From the NCBI GenBank assembly GCA_963837445.1, contig CAWINK010000022.1, positions 310,001 through 374,000 on the forward strand: 64,000 nt of DNA, given 5' to 3'. The notes under the pieces were generated by a model that worked only from the letters and a program-made list of their open reading frames with translations, was not told where the DNA came from and made no database searches. Made by a program: the position numbers and the translations under genes. This document shows, in pieces, positions 49,276 through 58,117 of the stretch; the stretch's first letter is position 1, and each line of letters opens with the position of its first letter. Source of the DNA: JACVRW01 sp963837445 (GTDB lineage Bacteria; Actinomycetota; Thermoleophilia; Solirubrobacterales; Thermoleophilaceae).

Positions 49276-49293
49276 CTTCAAGTGCACTTGAAG
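49276..49293. promoter_or_regulatory. 18-bp perfect palindrome in the SDR promoter
   Basis: CTTCAAGTG-CACTTGAAG is fully symmetric. On the minus strand a TTGACT -35 box (49292-49297) overlaps its upstream edge. A CATCAT -10 candidate falls 19 bp later at 49267-49272, next to the SDR start. Long 19-bp spacing with a palindrome between -35 and -10 is the layout of MerR-family operators. If the reading is right, the transcript would be nearly leaderless. Confidence 0.65.
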
Positions 49294-51897
49294 TCAAGGC
49301 CGAGCGGTGGATGGGACGGCGACGCGCTCAAACGCGGGGGCGGTCCGGGAGGCCGGCAGCAGTCGTCCGCTGGCCATCAGGTGCGCCGCGAACAGCCCGA
49401 GCTCGTAGCCCACGATTCCGCCCACGAGCACGTCGAGCGGGAAGTGTGCGCCGAACATCACCCGCGTCAGGGCCACCAGCGCGACGTAGGCGAGCAGCGG
49501 GCGACGGAGTGCCGGTACCGCGCTGGCGGCCGCAGCGGCCATCGCGGACGTGACGATCAGGTGGCCGGACGGGAACGAGGCGAGGTGCGCCCAGCTGCGA
49601 CTGTGCGACAACTCGATCTGGCCTCCCAGAACCTCCTCCGGCCTGGCTCGCTCGATGAAGAGCTTCACGACCTCGAGGGCCGCGCCCGCGAGGTAGGCCG
49701 CGAGCACCACGCCGAGGGCGGCGCCGAGCACGTAACGCGGCCGGCGGAGGGTCACGGCCGCCGCTATCACCGTCGCCGAGAGCAGCAGGATGTAGTTGCG
49801 CGTGTGCGGGTCGAGCGCCTGGTAGAGCCACTCAGGGCCGTCGCCGAGGCCGTTGATGGCCAGCATGAACGTGTTGTCGAGCGGCTGTACCACCGGCATA
49901 GCGGCGCCGAGTGCGATCACGGCCAGAATCAGCGCGCCGAGCCGCGGCGTCCATGCGCGCAGGACCGCGAACGCCTCGTGTGCGCCACCCTCGCGGGCTG
50001 GCTTGCGAGCTGGGGCCATCAGCGCACGCGCAACGCGCGCGGTGTCGATCACGGGCCGGTAGTGGCTCGGCTCGCCGTCGTAGAGCGTCGGGATCTCAAC
50101 CGACTCGTACTCGCGGCCGGACTTGACCAGCCCGCGCAGGTGCCGGCTCTCGGCGTCGTAGCCGCCGTCGGGGAGCGGCAGCTCCGTCAGCGCCTCGCGG
50201 CGGAACAGCCGCATCCCGTTCTGGGTGTCCGGGACCCAGGCCCCGGTGGTGGCGAAGAGCGCGACGCTTGCGGCGCGGTTCCCGATCCTGCGAATCAGCG
50301 GCATCGACTCGCGCTCTCTCCGGTGGCCGATCACGAGGTCGGCGCCGCGGCTCGCCTCGACGAACGCGGGGATGCGCGCGGGGTCGTGCTGGCCGTCTGA
50401 ATCGAGCATGACGATCGCCTCCGGCGGTGTCGGGTCTGCGAGCAGCAGCGCGGCGCCCGCGGCCACCGCGCTTCCCTTGCCCTCGTTCGAAGGGAGGCGG
50501 AGGATGCGCACCCGGTCGTCGTCGGCGAGGGCGTCGAGGGAACGTGAGATGGCCGTCGGCGCGCCGTCGTCCACGAGGACGATCTCGTCCACGTAGCTCA
50601 GCGTGCTCCTCGCCACCTCGACCGCGCGATCGGAGGCGAACACGGGGATCACTGCGGCCACGCTCGCGGGCCGAGGACGCAGGGCCCGTCGCGCCGGCCG
50701 CGCGCGGTCGGGAGCCCGTCGCTGGGCGGCCACGAGCGGCACCACGGCGACCAGGGCGACCGCGCCGAACCAGAGCACCGCCCGGTAGCTGCCGGTCAGC
50801 TCCACCGCGAGTCCCGCCAGCGGGAGCGCGGCGGCGGAGGCAACCGAGCGCCCGGCGAAGAACACGCCGCTGTAGCGTCCGGCCTGACCGTCGGGCACGA
50901 AGCGCGCGAAGTACGGGAAGCCCAGCGCGGTCACGATTCCCGCGCCCACCGCCGCGATGGCGAATGCAGGCGCCGCCGCTGCCACGCTCGTGGCGGGCGT
51001 GGCCGCCAACAGCCCTGCACCCAGCAGAGCGGCTCCGGCCACGAGCAGGCTGTGCACCCGCTCCGCCGGCGCACGGCCGGCCAGGACGATGCCGAGTGCG
51101 GTGAGGACACCGAAGGCGAGCGGCAGAGCTCCAGCCGCGCCCAGGCTCAATCCGAGGCTGCGCTCGGCGTAGAGCACGAAGAATGCGGGCAGCGCGGCGT
51201 AGCCGAATACCCACAGGGTCTGAGCGATGAGCACCTCGCGAGCCCCCGGCCGGCGCGCCAGCTCCCGCAGTCCCGCCGCGCGCTCGCCCGTGTTCGCCTC
51301 CGCGGGCCGCTCGCCGAGGCCGAGCCGGCGGGTGACGAGGGCGGTCGGCACGACCGTGGCGGCGAGCACGCCGGCGGCCAGAGCAAAGGCTGCCGCGGGA
51401 GCCGGCTCGATGAGCGCGCCGCCGAGAGCGACCGCCACGACGGCCCCGATGAGCCCTGCGATCTCCTGCGCGCTCGTGGCGGCCGGCCGGCCGCTGTCCT
51501 CGATGTCGTCCGCGATGATCGCGCGGTGCGCGGTCGTGAGGGCGTTGAGCCCCACGTAGACGAGTGATGCGGCAAGGCCGAGGACGATGTACGAGGTTCC
51601 GTTCCCGAGCCCGACGGCAACGAGGCCACCCGCGGTCAGCACGGCGCCGCCGGTGATGTAGGGGAGGCGGCGCCCGCGGCGATCCGACCAGATCCCGACA
51701 GCGATCGGCACGCCGAAGCCTGCAATGGCGTTCACCATCATCACCACGCCGATAAGCGTGGGAGCGTCCTCGATCCGCTCGAGCAGAACGGGCAGGTAGG
51801 TGGTCGTGAGCGCTCGTCCCGCGCCGGCGCCGACGGCCGCCAGCGCGAATGCGAACAGGAGGCGCCTGCCGCCCAGACGTGCAGTTGCCGCGGTCAT
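49294..51897 (-). CDS. MFS transporter - GT2 glycosyltransferase - PAP2 phosphatase fusion
   Basis: One uninterrupted 867-residue frame, ATG at 51897 overlapping the lipid-kinase stop (ATGA). Residues 1-395 are a 12-helix MFS domain with the loop motif GIWSDRRGRRLPYITGGAVL. Residues about 410-630 are a GT2 domain: ASVAAVIPVF, IVLVDDG (Asp443-444), LPSNEGKGSAVAAGA and MLDSDGQHD (Asp499, Asp501), as in polyprenyl-phosphate sugar synthases. Residues about 650-840 form a PAP2 membrane phosphatase with Lys745-x6-Arg752-Pro753, PSGH 776-779 and Arg812-x5-His818-x3-Asp822. All catalytic residues are present. A role in making, exporting or recycling a polyprenyl-linked sugar or glycolipid is inferred. 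Confidence 0.85.
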   Translation of the reverse strand: MTAATARLGGRRLLFAFALAAVGAGAGRALTTTYLPVLLERIEDAPTLIGVVMMVNAIAGFGVPIAVGIWSDRRGRRLPYITGGAVLTAGGLVAVGLGNGTSYIVLGLAASLVYVGLNALTTAHRAIIADDIEDSGRPAATSAQEIAGLIGAVVAVALGGALIEPAPAAAFALAAGVLAATVVPTALVTRRLGLGERPAEANTGERAAGLRELARRPGAREVLIAQTLWVFGYAALPAFFVLYAERSLGLSLGAAGALPLAFGVLTALGIVLAGRAPAERVHSLLVAGAALLGAGLLAATPATSVAAAAPAFAIAAVGAGIVTALGFPYFARFVPDGQAGRYSGVFFAGRSVASAAALPLAGLAVELTGSYRAVLWFGAVALVAVVPLVAAQRRAPDRARPARRALRPRPASVAAVIPVFASDRAVEVARSTLSYVDEIVLVDDGAPTAISRSLDALADDDRVRILRLPSNEGKGSAVAAGAALLLADPTPPEAIVMLDSDGQHDPARIPAFVEASRGADLVIGHRRERESMPLIRRIGNRAASVALFATTGAWVPDTQNGMRLFRREALTELPLPDGGYDAESRHLRGLVKSGREYESVEIPTLYDGEPSHYRPVIDTARVARALMAPARKPAREGGAHEAFAVLRAWTPRLGALILAVIALGAAMPVVQPLDNTFMLAINGLGDGPEWLYQALDPHTRNYILLLSATVIAAAVTLRRPRYVLGAALGVVLAAYLAGAALEVVKLFIERARPEEVLGGQIELSHSRSWAHLASFPSGHLIVTSAMAAAAASAVPALRRPLLAYVALVALTRVMFGAHFPLDVLVGGIVGYELGLFAAHLMASGRLLPASRTAPAFERVAVPSTARP

Positions 51898-52763
51898 GCG
51901 GAACCTCCTGAGAAGGCCACGCGCAGCCGCGCGGGCTCCACGCTCACGGTGGCCGTGGTGGTGCCGAGCGGTACCGCGTCGGCAACCAACGGCAGTGGTT
52001 CGGAGAGCTTCACGCGCGTGGCGGGCATGCGCGTGACCCCGCGCCGGCCGATGTGCCGCCCGCGCCGGGCGGCGGCGAGCAGTCGCAGCAACCGCGTGCG
52101 GCCGCGCGCCTCGAGCACGATCGCGTCGAGGCGCCCGTCCGTGGGATCGGCGCCGGGCGCCACCTCGAAACCGAAGCCGAAGAACGGCAGGTTGGAGAAG
52201 AAGAGCTGTGCCGCAGAGCTCGAGTGGATCGCCTCGCCGTCGACGCGCACGGATGCCCTGTAGGGCCGGTAGCGCCAAATTGCCCGCGCGAGCGCGCGCA
52301 GCCCCTGTCGGAGGTCGGCGGAGTTATCGGCGCGGTAGTCCGCGCGAGCCTCGGCCTGGAAACCGGCGCTGACGGCCTCAAGTGCGTAGATGAAGCGGTC
52401 GGGCGTGGCCACACGCAGCGCGTCGAGCGGCTTGGCGGACGCGCCCGCCGCGACGGCCAGCGCCTGCATCCTGTCCGTGGGGATCCCGAGCGCGCGGGCG
52501 ATGTTGTTTGCGCGACCGGCCGGCACGAGCGCCAGCTCGGGCAGCCGCGCCAGCGGCGCGTTCGCCGCCGCGTGAAGACTTCCGTCGCCACCGACCAGCG
52601 CGACCCGCCAGCCGGACGTCGCGGCGAAGCGCAGCACGTCCCAGAGCTCCTCTTCGCTGTGGGTGACGACGCTCTCAGCCTCGGCGCCGAGCTCCTCGAG
52701 CATCGCGACGAGCTCGTCGGCGGTCCTCAGCGGATCCTCGATGCCACTGGCGCGGCCGTTCAC
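51894..52763 (-). CDS. Diacylglycerol kinase-type lipid kinase
   Basis: About 289 residues of the DAGK_cat/YegS family: LLVNGRASGIEDPLRTADEL, VALVGGDGSLHAAANAPL (the GGDG nucleotide motif), LALVPAGRANNIARALGIP, FGFGFEVAPGADPTDGRLDA. It phosphorylates a lipid hydroxyl such as diacylglycerol or a sphingoid-like alcohol. The start is uncertain: the GTG at 52763 begins VNGRASG, which trims the first beta-strand, and no better start codon exists upstream. The stop overlaps the MFS-GT2-PAP2 ATG, so the two act as a coupled pair. Confidence 0.85.
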   Translation of the reverse strand: MNGRASGIEDPLRTADELVAMLEELGAEAESVVTHSEEELWDVLRFAATSGWRVALVGGDGSLHAAANAPLARLPELALVPAGRANNIARALGIPTDRMQALAVAAGASAKPLDALRVATPDRFIYALEAVSAGFQAEARADYRADNSADLRQGLRALARAIWRYRPYRASVRVDGEAIHSSSAAQLFFSNLPFFGFGFEVAPGADPTDGRLDAIVLEARGRTRLLRLLAAARRGRHIGRRGVTRMPATRVKLSEPLPLVADAVPLGTTTATVSVEPARLRVAFSGGSA

Positions 52764-52811
52764 CAGCAGGATCAGCCGGGTCGTCCTGCTACGTTGAGTT
52801 TGCTCTCGGCG

Positions 52812-53360
52812 ATGGCTCCCTTGCTTGACCTCGACCGTGCGCTCGTCGAAGCCGCTTCGGCCTTCGAGCATCCATGGCTCACTGCCCTGTTCGTCGTGCT
52901 GTCCGCGTGGTGGGTCAAGGGGCCGCTGCTCGTGGGGCTGGGGCTGTGCTCCGACCTGTGGCGCCGCCGCCTTCCCGTGGCCTTCGCCGCGGCGGCCGCC
53001 GCCACCGGGGCCGCGTCGCTCGTGACTCACGTCCTGAAGGAGACCTTCGCGCGAGCTCGCCCGCCGGTGGCCGATCCCGGCCTGGGGTCGCTGACCGCGA
53101 TTCCGGGCAATCCCTCGTTCCCTTCCGGCCACAGCGCCACGGCCTTCGCCGCCGCAACCGCCCTCGCCATCCTGTGCCCGCGGCTTCGTCCCGCCGTGCT
53201 CGTGCTCGCCGCGGCCGTGGCTCTCTCGCGGGTGTACCTGCGTGTGCACTTCCCGCTCGACGTGATCGCCGGAGGGCTCATCGGCGCGGGGCTCGGTGCG
53301 CTCTGCGGCCTCGCTGCGCTGCGGCTCGTCCGCGGCCGCGTCGTGGCCGGCACCGCCTGA
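52812..53360 (+). CDS. PAP2-family membrane phosphatase
   Basis: 182 residues, about five membrane helices. The complete PAP2 signature is present: KETFARARPPVADPGLGS (Lys-x6-Arg-Pro), SFPSGHSATAFAAATALA, and SRVYLRVHFPLDVIAGGLI with the catalytic His. It may act on phosphatidic acid, undecaprenyl pyrophosphate or phosphatidylglycerophosphate. It is divergent from the lipid-kinase gene, 48 bp apart. Confidence 0.92.
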   Translation: MAPLLDLDRALVEAASAFEHPWLTALFVVLSAWWVKGPLLVGLGLCSDLWRRRLPVAFAAAAAATGAASLVTHVLKETFARARPPVADPGLGSLTAIPGNPSFPSGHSATAFAAATALAILCPRLRPAVLVLAAAVALSRVYLRVHFPLDVIAGGLIGAGLGALCGLAALRLVRGRVVAGTA

Positions 53361-53647
53361 GCGCGCGCGAAGCAAGCTCAGCGTGGCGGCCGCTGCGAGC
53401 GCCGCAGCCCCGATGATCCGGCTGAGAGGCGGCTTCGAAAGTGGGGTGGCTTCGGATCGCATTGTTCGAGGGTTATCGAATTGTCGTGATCAACTTACAA
53501 GAAGTAAGTCTCTCCGTCCACTCGGGAGTCGGTGTGTGATTTCGTGCACGCAATCCTCGCCCCGGCGCGCATTCGGGACATCGGGGATTTCCCCTGACAG
53601 TGCCCCTGAACTTTTCGGCGCTGCCCTGAGGGCATACCGTTGGCGCG
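53361..53647. other. 287-bp intergenic region with two inverted repeats
   Basis: No gene recognised. It is AT-richer than the surroundings at 53455-53520. It holds ACTTAC-AAGAA-GTAAGT (hairpin near 53495-53511) and GGGGATTTCCCC near 53583-53594. Either could be an operator or a short terminator. The downstream gene starts at a GTG (53648) with only weak ribosome-site similarity. Confidence 0.45.
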
Positions 53648-54682
53648 GTGAGGATTGAGGACGCGCAGCGGCTCTGGCAGCCGGAAACCCTGTACCTGAA
53701 CACCGCCAGCTACGGACTGCCACCGACCCCGGCGTGGGACGCGCTTCAGGCGGTGCTCGCCGACTGGCGCGGCGGTCGCACGAGCTGGGAGGGATGGGGC
53801 GACGCCACCGAGAGCGCCCGGGCGTCGTTCGCGCGGCTCGTGGGCGTGCCGACGGAGTGGGTCGCGATCGGCGCGAACACGTCAAGCATGGTCGGAGTCA
53901 TGGCCGCCTCGCTGCCGGACGGCGCCCGCGTCGTCTCGGCCGAGCCGGAGTTCACCTCGCTCCTGTGGCCGTTCCTCGCACAGGGGCGCGGCATCGAGGT
54001 CGAATGCGTGCCGGTGGCCGACGTGGCGGACTCGGTCGACGAGCACACCGACGTAGTCGCGGTGAGCGTGGTGCAGTCGTCCACGGGCGAGCTCGCGGAC
54101 CTGGAGGCGGTGATCGAGGCCGCGGCCACGCACGACGCGCGCGTGGTGGTGGACGCGACGCAGGCGTGCGGCTGGCTACCGGTGGACGCCACCCGGATCG
54201 ACCTGCTGGCGTGCAGCGCCTACAAGTGGCTCTGCTCCCCGCGCGGAACGGCGTTCATGAGCGTGCGACCGGAGCTGCACGACCGGCTCACCCCCCACGC
54301 GGCCGGCTGGTACGCGGGCGAGGACCCGCACTCCTCCTACTACGGCCCACCGCTCCGCCTGGCAAGCGACGCACGCCGGTTCGACGTGAGCCCGGCCTGG
54401 TTCCCCTGGATCGCCACGGCACCGACCCTCGAGCTCCTGCTGGAGATCGGAATCGCCGCCATCCACGAGCACAACCTCCGCCTGGCCAACCGCTTCCGCG
54501 CCGGCCTGGCCCTCCCAGCGGGAGACTCGGCAATCGTCTCGGCCGAGCTACCGGAGGCCGAAGAGCGCCTGAACGGCACGCGCGTAATGGCAGCGGCCCG
54601 AGCAGGCCTGCTCCGAACCTCCTGGCACGTCTACAACACGGACGCCGACGTGGACGAGCTACTGACACTCTTGAACAGCTAG
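53648..54682 (+). CDS. Class V aminotransferase, EgtE/isopenicillin-N-epimerase-like
   Basis: 344 residues, PLP-dependent. TLYLNTASYGLPPTPAWDAL opens the fold, RVVVDATQACGWLPVDATRI holds the cofactor Asp and His-equivalent region, and LLACSAYKWLCSPRGTAFM has the Schiff-base Lys. The family includes cysteine desulfurases and the ergothioneine lyase EgtE. No Cys-desulfurase loop Cys is seen and no egtBCD genes are nearby, so the substrate remains open. Confidence 0.85.
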   Translation: MRIEDAQRLWQPETLYLNTASYGLPPTPAWDALQAVLADWRGGRTSWEGWGDATESARASFARLVGVPTEWVAIGANTSSMVGVMAASLPDGARVVSAEPEFTSLLWPFLAQGRGIEVECVPVADVADSVDEHTDVVAVSVVQSSTGELADLEAVIEAAATHDARVVVDATQACGWLPVDATRIDLLACSAYKWLCSPRGTAFMSVRPELHDRLTPHAAGWYAGEDPHSSYYGPPLRLASDARRFDVSPAWFPWIATAPTLELLLEIGIAAIHEHNLRLANRFRAGLALPAGDSAIVSAELPEAEERLNGTRVMAAARAGLLRTSWHVYNTDADVDELLTLLNS

Positions 54683-54722
54683 CACCGAAGGGCGGCGCGC
54701 CGGGCGAAGGCCCACTTCGTCG

Positions 54723-54762
54723 CACTTGACCCCCGCTATCCGGGGGAAACCTGGATCGAGTG
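54723..54762. repeat. 40-bp dispersed repeat, copy 2
   Basis: Begins CACTTGACCCCCGCTATC and ends GGGGGAAACCTGGATCGAGTG. It differs from copy 1 (29637-29676) at three positions (12, 17, 35). Here CCCCC and GGGGG can form a perfect five-pair stem, and the T-to-C change at position 12 extends the pairing. It is intergenic between two convergent genes, where a terminator role is also possible. Confidence 0.75.
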
Positions 54763-54879
54763 AGGCTCTTGACCCTCAGCGGCGCTGCGACGGGCGGGCC
54801 GTGCGGCATGCCTGGACGGCGACCAGGTCTGCGGGAAGGCGATGCGGCACGGCGCCGCCCGCCAGCAACGAAACGAGCC

Positions 54880-56844
54880 CTAGGGCTTCTCGGGCGAAGG
54901 ATCGCTGCGCATCTCAGCGGTCCCACCGGCAAGGCCCGGCCGCGGCAGCGTCTTGGGCGCCCGCTCCGGCTTGCGCTCCGGCGCCTCCGGCGTCGGCGCC
55001 GGCAGCACCGGCACCGGCGCGTCGTCGGCCCCGAAGACCTCCTCCTCGGACTTGCCGTCGAGCAGGTCTATGAACTGCTCGCGCTCGATCGTCTCGCGCC
55101 GCAGCAGGATCTCGGAGGTGAGATCGAGCGACTCGCGGTGCTCGTCGAGCACGGCGCGAGCGAGCTGGTGCGCCTCCTCGACGATGCGCCGGATCTCGTC
55201 GTCGATCTCGCGGGCCACGTCGTCTGAGTAGTCCGGCTCGGAGCTGAACTCGCGGCCCAGGAACGGCTGGCCGTGGTCGTGGCCGAACACGCGCGGGCCG
55301 AGCTTCTCCGACATCCCGAAGCGCATCACCATCTGCTTCGCGGTCGCCGTGACCTTCTCGAGGTCGTTCGACGCGCCAGTGGTGACCTCTCCGAACACGA
55401 TCTCCTCGGCCGCACGGCCGCCGAGCGTCATCGCCATCGTGTCCGACAGCTCGGCGCGCGTCGTGAGGAACTTGTCCTCCGTCGGCAGCGAGATCGTGTA
55501 GCCGAGCGCCTGGCCGCGGGAGATCACGGAGATCTTGTGCACGGGGTCGGTGTTCTTGAGGTAGTGGGCCACCAGCGCGTGGCCCATCTCGTGGAAGGCC
55601 GTAACGCGCCGCTCCTTCTCGGACATCACGCGGGTCTTCTTCTCCGGGCCCGCGATCACGCGCATGATCCCCTCCTCCAGCTGGAGGTGGTCGATCTCGC
55701 GCTTGCCCTGGCGGGCGGCCAGCAGGGCCGCCTCGTTCACCAGGTTCTGAAGGTCGGCGCCGGTGAAGCCCGGCGTCTGGCCGGCGAGCACGTCGAGGTC
55801 GATCGCCTTCGCGAGCGGCTTGCCGCGCGTGTGCACCTCGAGGATCTTCTGGCGGCCCTTGCGGTCGGGCCGGTCAACCACGATCTGGCGGTCGAAGCGG
55901 CCCGGGCGCAGCAGCGCCGGGTCGAGGATGTCCGGGCGGTTGGTGGCGGCGATCAGGATGATGTTGTCCTTCATCTCGAAGCCGTCCATCTCGACGAGCA
56001 GCTGGTTCAGCGTCTGCTCGCGCTCGTCGTGACCGCCGCCGAGCCCGGCACCGCGGTGGCGACCCACGGCGTCGATCTCGTCCATGAAGATGATGCAGGG
56101 CGAGTTCTGCTTGGCCTGCTCGAACAGGTCGCGCACGCGCGAGGCGCCCACGCCCACGAACATCTCGACGAAGTCAGAGCCGGAGATCGAGAAGAACGGG
56201 ACCCCGGCCTCGCCCGCGACGGCGCGCGCCAGCAGCGTCTTGCCGGTGCCCGGCGGGCCGTAGAGCAGCACGCCCTTGGGGATGCGCGCTCCGAGTGCCT
56301 GGAACTTCTTCGGGTTCTCGAGGAACTCCTTGATCTCGTGGAGCTCCTCCACGGCCTCGTCGACACCCGCCACGTCGCGGAAGGTGATCTTCGGCGCGTC
56401 CACCGACATCCGCTTCGCGCGCGACTTCCCGAAGGACATGACCTTCGAGCCGCCGCCCTGCATCTGGTTGATGATGAACAGCCAGAACAGCAGGAAGATG
56501 ACGAAGGGAAGGATGTAGGTGAGGGCCGTGAGCCAGCCCGAGCCACCCTTCGGCTTCACGTCCACCTTTACGCTCTCGTCGCGAAGCTGGTTGATCAGGT
56601 TCTGCTCGGTGTTGTCCGGATATGCGGTCTGGTACTTCTTGCCGTCCTTGAGCTCCACGTCCACGCGGTTGTTCTTCGTCGAGAGCGTGGTGCTCTTCAC
56701 GTCGCCGCGGTCGACCTGCTGGAGGAACTGCGAGTAGGCCGGAGGCTCAGTCTTGTCCCCAGGGCTGATCAGCTTCTGGGCGAAGAAGGCCAGTACGACG
56801 ACTATGAGAATGGGGAATGCCGCGCTCTTGAAGAATCTGCTCAC
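54880..56844 (-). CDS. ftsH: ATP-dependent zinc metalloprotease FtsH
   Basis: 654 residues from the GTG at 56844 (SRFFKSAAFPILIVVVLAFF, first membrane helix; second at ALTYILPFVIFLLFWLFII). The AAA domain has GPPGTGKTLLARAVAGEAGV (Walker A at about 196-203) and CIIFMDEIDAVGRHRGAGLG. The protease site is TAFHEMGHALVAHYL, the HExGH zinc motif. A Pro-rich tail ends the chain. A TTG 33 bp upstream is in frame but less likely. Degrades membrane and unstable cytoplasmic proteins. Downstream of hpt, as in many Gram-positives. Confidence 0.97.
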   Translation of the reverse strand: MSRFFKSAAFPILIVVVLAFFAQKLISPGDKTEPPAYSQFLQQVDRGDVKSTTLSTKNNRVDVELKDGKKYQTAYPDNTEQNLINQLRDESVKVDVKPKGGSGWLTALTYILPFVIFLLFWLFIINQMQGGGSKVMSFGKSRAKRMSVDAPKITFRDVAGVDEAVEELHEIKEFLENPKKFQALGARIPKGVLLYGPPGTGKTLLARAVAGEAGVPFFSISGSDFVEMFVGVGASRVRDLFEQAKQNSPCIIFMDEIDAVGRHRGAGLGGGHDEREQTLNQLLVEMDGFEMKDNIILIAATNRPDILDPALLRPGRFDRQIVVDRPDRKGRQKILEVHTRGKPLAKAIDLDVLAGQTPGFTGADLQNLVNEAALLAARQGKREIDHLQLEEGIMRVIAGPEKKTRVMSEKERRVTAFHEMGHALVAHYLKNTDPVHKISVISRGQALGYTISLPTEDKFLTTRAELSDTMAMTLGGRAAEEIVFGEVTTGASNDLEKVTATAKQMVMRFGMSEKLGPRVFGHDHGQPFLGREFSSEPDYSDDVAREIDDEIRRIVEEAHQLARAVLDEHRESLDLTSEILLRRETIEREQFIDLLDGKSEEEVFGADDAPVPVLPAPTPEAPERKPERAPKTLPRPGLAGGTAEMRSDPSPEKP

Positions 56845-56932
56845 GCGAGAAGAACCTGCGTCCGGGGTGAAACGCAAGCGTAGCAGTGGGGTATCAACCT
56901 AATTCCCCTTTTTCGCGCCTGAAATCGAGCTG

Positions 56933-57463
56933 TCAGGGCTCGTTCAGGACCGCCACATAGGGAAGGTTGCGGTAGCGCTCTGCGTGATCGAGCCCGTAAC
57001 CGATCGCGAACTTGTTCGGGATCTCGAAGCCGACGTAGCGAATCGGCATGTCCACCTCGCGCCGGTCGGGCTTTGTGAGGAGGGCGCAGACCTCCAGCGA
57101 GGCGGGCCCGCGGCCCCCGAGCATCCGGAATAGATACGAGAGCGTGAGGCCCGAATCGACGATGTCCTCGACGATCAGCACGTGCCGATCCTCGATCGAC
57201 GCGTCGAGGTCCTTGAGGATGCGCACGACCCCGGAGGAGTCGGTCGACGAGCCGTAAGAGGACACCGCCATGAAGTCCACCTCGCAGTCCACGTCGATCT
57301 TGCGCATGAGGTCCGCGAGGAAGAAGACGGCGCCCTTCAGCACGCCGATCAGGAGCACGTCCTTGCCGGCGTAGTCCTTTGAGATCTGCGCCGCGAGCTC
57401 GCTGACGCGGTGCGCAAGCTCGTCAGGCTGGACGAGGATCTCTCCGACGTTGGGATCGGCCAT
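56933..57463 (-). CDS. hpt: Hypoxanthine-guanine phosphoribosyltransferase
   Basis: 176 residues. Purine salvage. PRPP motif in RHVLIVEDIVDSGLTLSYLF, earlier VLLIGVLKGAVFFLADLMRK and FMAVSSYGSSTDSSG, late VGFEIPNKFAIGYGLDHAER. ATG at 57463. It is usually followed by ftsH, as here (88 bp gap); the tilS gene often found before it is absent. Confidence 0.95.
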   Translation of the reverse strand: MADPNVGEILVQPDELAHRVSELAAQISKDYAGKDVLLIGVLKGAVFFLADLMRKIDVDCEVDFMAVSSYGSSTDSSGVVRILKDLDASIEDRHVLIVEDIVDSGLTLSYLFRMLGGRGPASLEVCALLTKPDRREVDMPIRYVGFEIPNKFAIGYGLDHAERYRNLPYVAVLNEP

Positions 57464-57489
57464 CGAGGGCGCCAGACTACATGCGCCGA

Positions 57490-58074
57490 CTAGGTTTCCT
57501 CGCGGTCGATCCACTTGGGCAGCAGCGAGTCCGGCTCGAACTCGCGCAGGCGCTCGACAAGCGGGCCGGGCTCGTTCTCGACCATCAATACCTCGAGGTG
57601 CTCCACCCTGAGGAAGCGCTCCTCGACGGCGTTGGCGAGGAAGTCGGCGATGCCGTCGAAATAGCCCTCCACGTTCAGCAGCGCGCAGGGCTTGCGGTGG
57701 AGGCCGAGCTGCGCCCACGTGTAGACCTCGAACAGCTCCTCGAGCGTCCCGATCCCGCCCGGGAGCGCGATGAACGCCTCCGAGAGCTCGGCCATCAGCG
57801 CCTTGCGCTCGTGCATGGAGCCGACCACGCGCATCTCGGTCACGTCGCGGTGGGCGATCTCCCTGTCCATGAGCGCGCGCGGGATCACGCCGGTGATCTC
57901 GCCGCCCTCGGCGAGCACGGCGTCGGCGAGCACGCCCATGAGACCCACCCCGCCGCCGCCGTACACCACGCCGAATCCATCCGCCACGAGCAGGTGGGCC
58001 AGCTCGGCGGTCGCCTCGGCGTACGCCGGCCGCGCGCCGGGGCTCGCCCCACAGAAGACGCAGATGCGCCGCAT
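57490..58074 (-). CDS. LOG-family protein (cytokinin riboside 5'-monophosphate phosphoribohydrolase-like)
   Basis: 194 residues, Rossmann-like lysine-decarboxylase-like fold. RRICVFCGASPGARPAYAEA and VVYGGGGVGLMGVLADAVL precede the signature FIALPGGIGTLEELFEVYTW (PGGxGTxxE). These enzymes cleave N-glycosidic bonds of nucleoside monophosphates. The physiological substrate in bacteria is generally uncertain. Confidence 0.9.
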   Translation of the reverse strand: MRRICVFCGASPGARPAYAEATAELAHLLVADGFGVVYGGGGVGLMGVLADAVLAEGGEITGVIPRALMDREIAHRDVTEMRVVGSMHERKALMAELSEAFIALPGGIGTLEELFEVYTWAQLGLHRKPCALLNVEGYFDGIADFLANAVEERFLRVEHLEVLMVENEPGPLVERLREFEPDSLLPKWIDREET

Positions 58075-58117
58075 CGACGGGAGGCTAGGCGGTGAGCACT
58101 AAATTGTCGGGCCGCCC

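Noticed and set aside
52764..53462. Upstream extension of the lipid-kinase frame on the minus strand
   Set aside because: The frame stays open for 230 more codons, but the translation is low-complexity and runs antisense to the well-supported PAP2 gene at 52812-53360.
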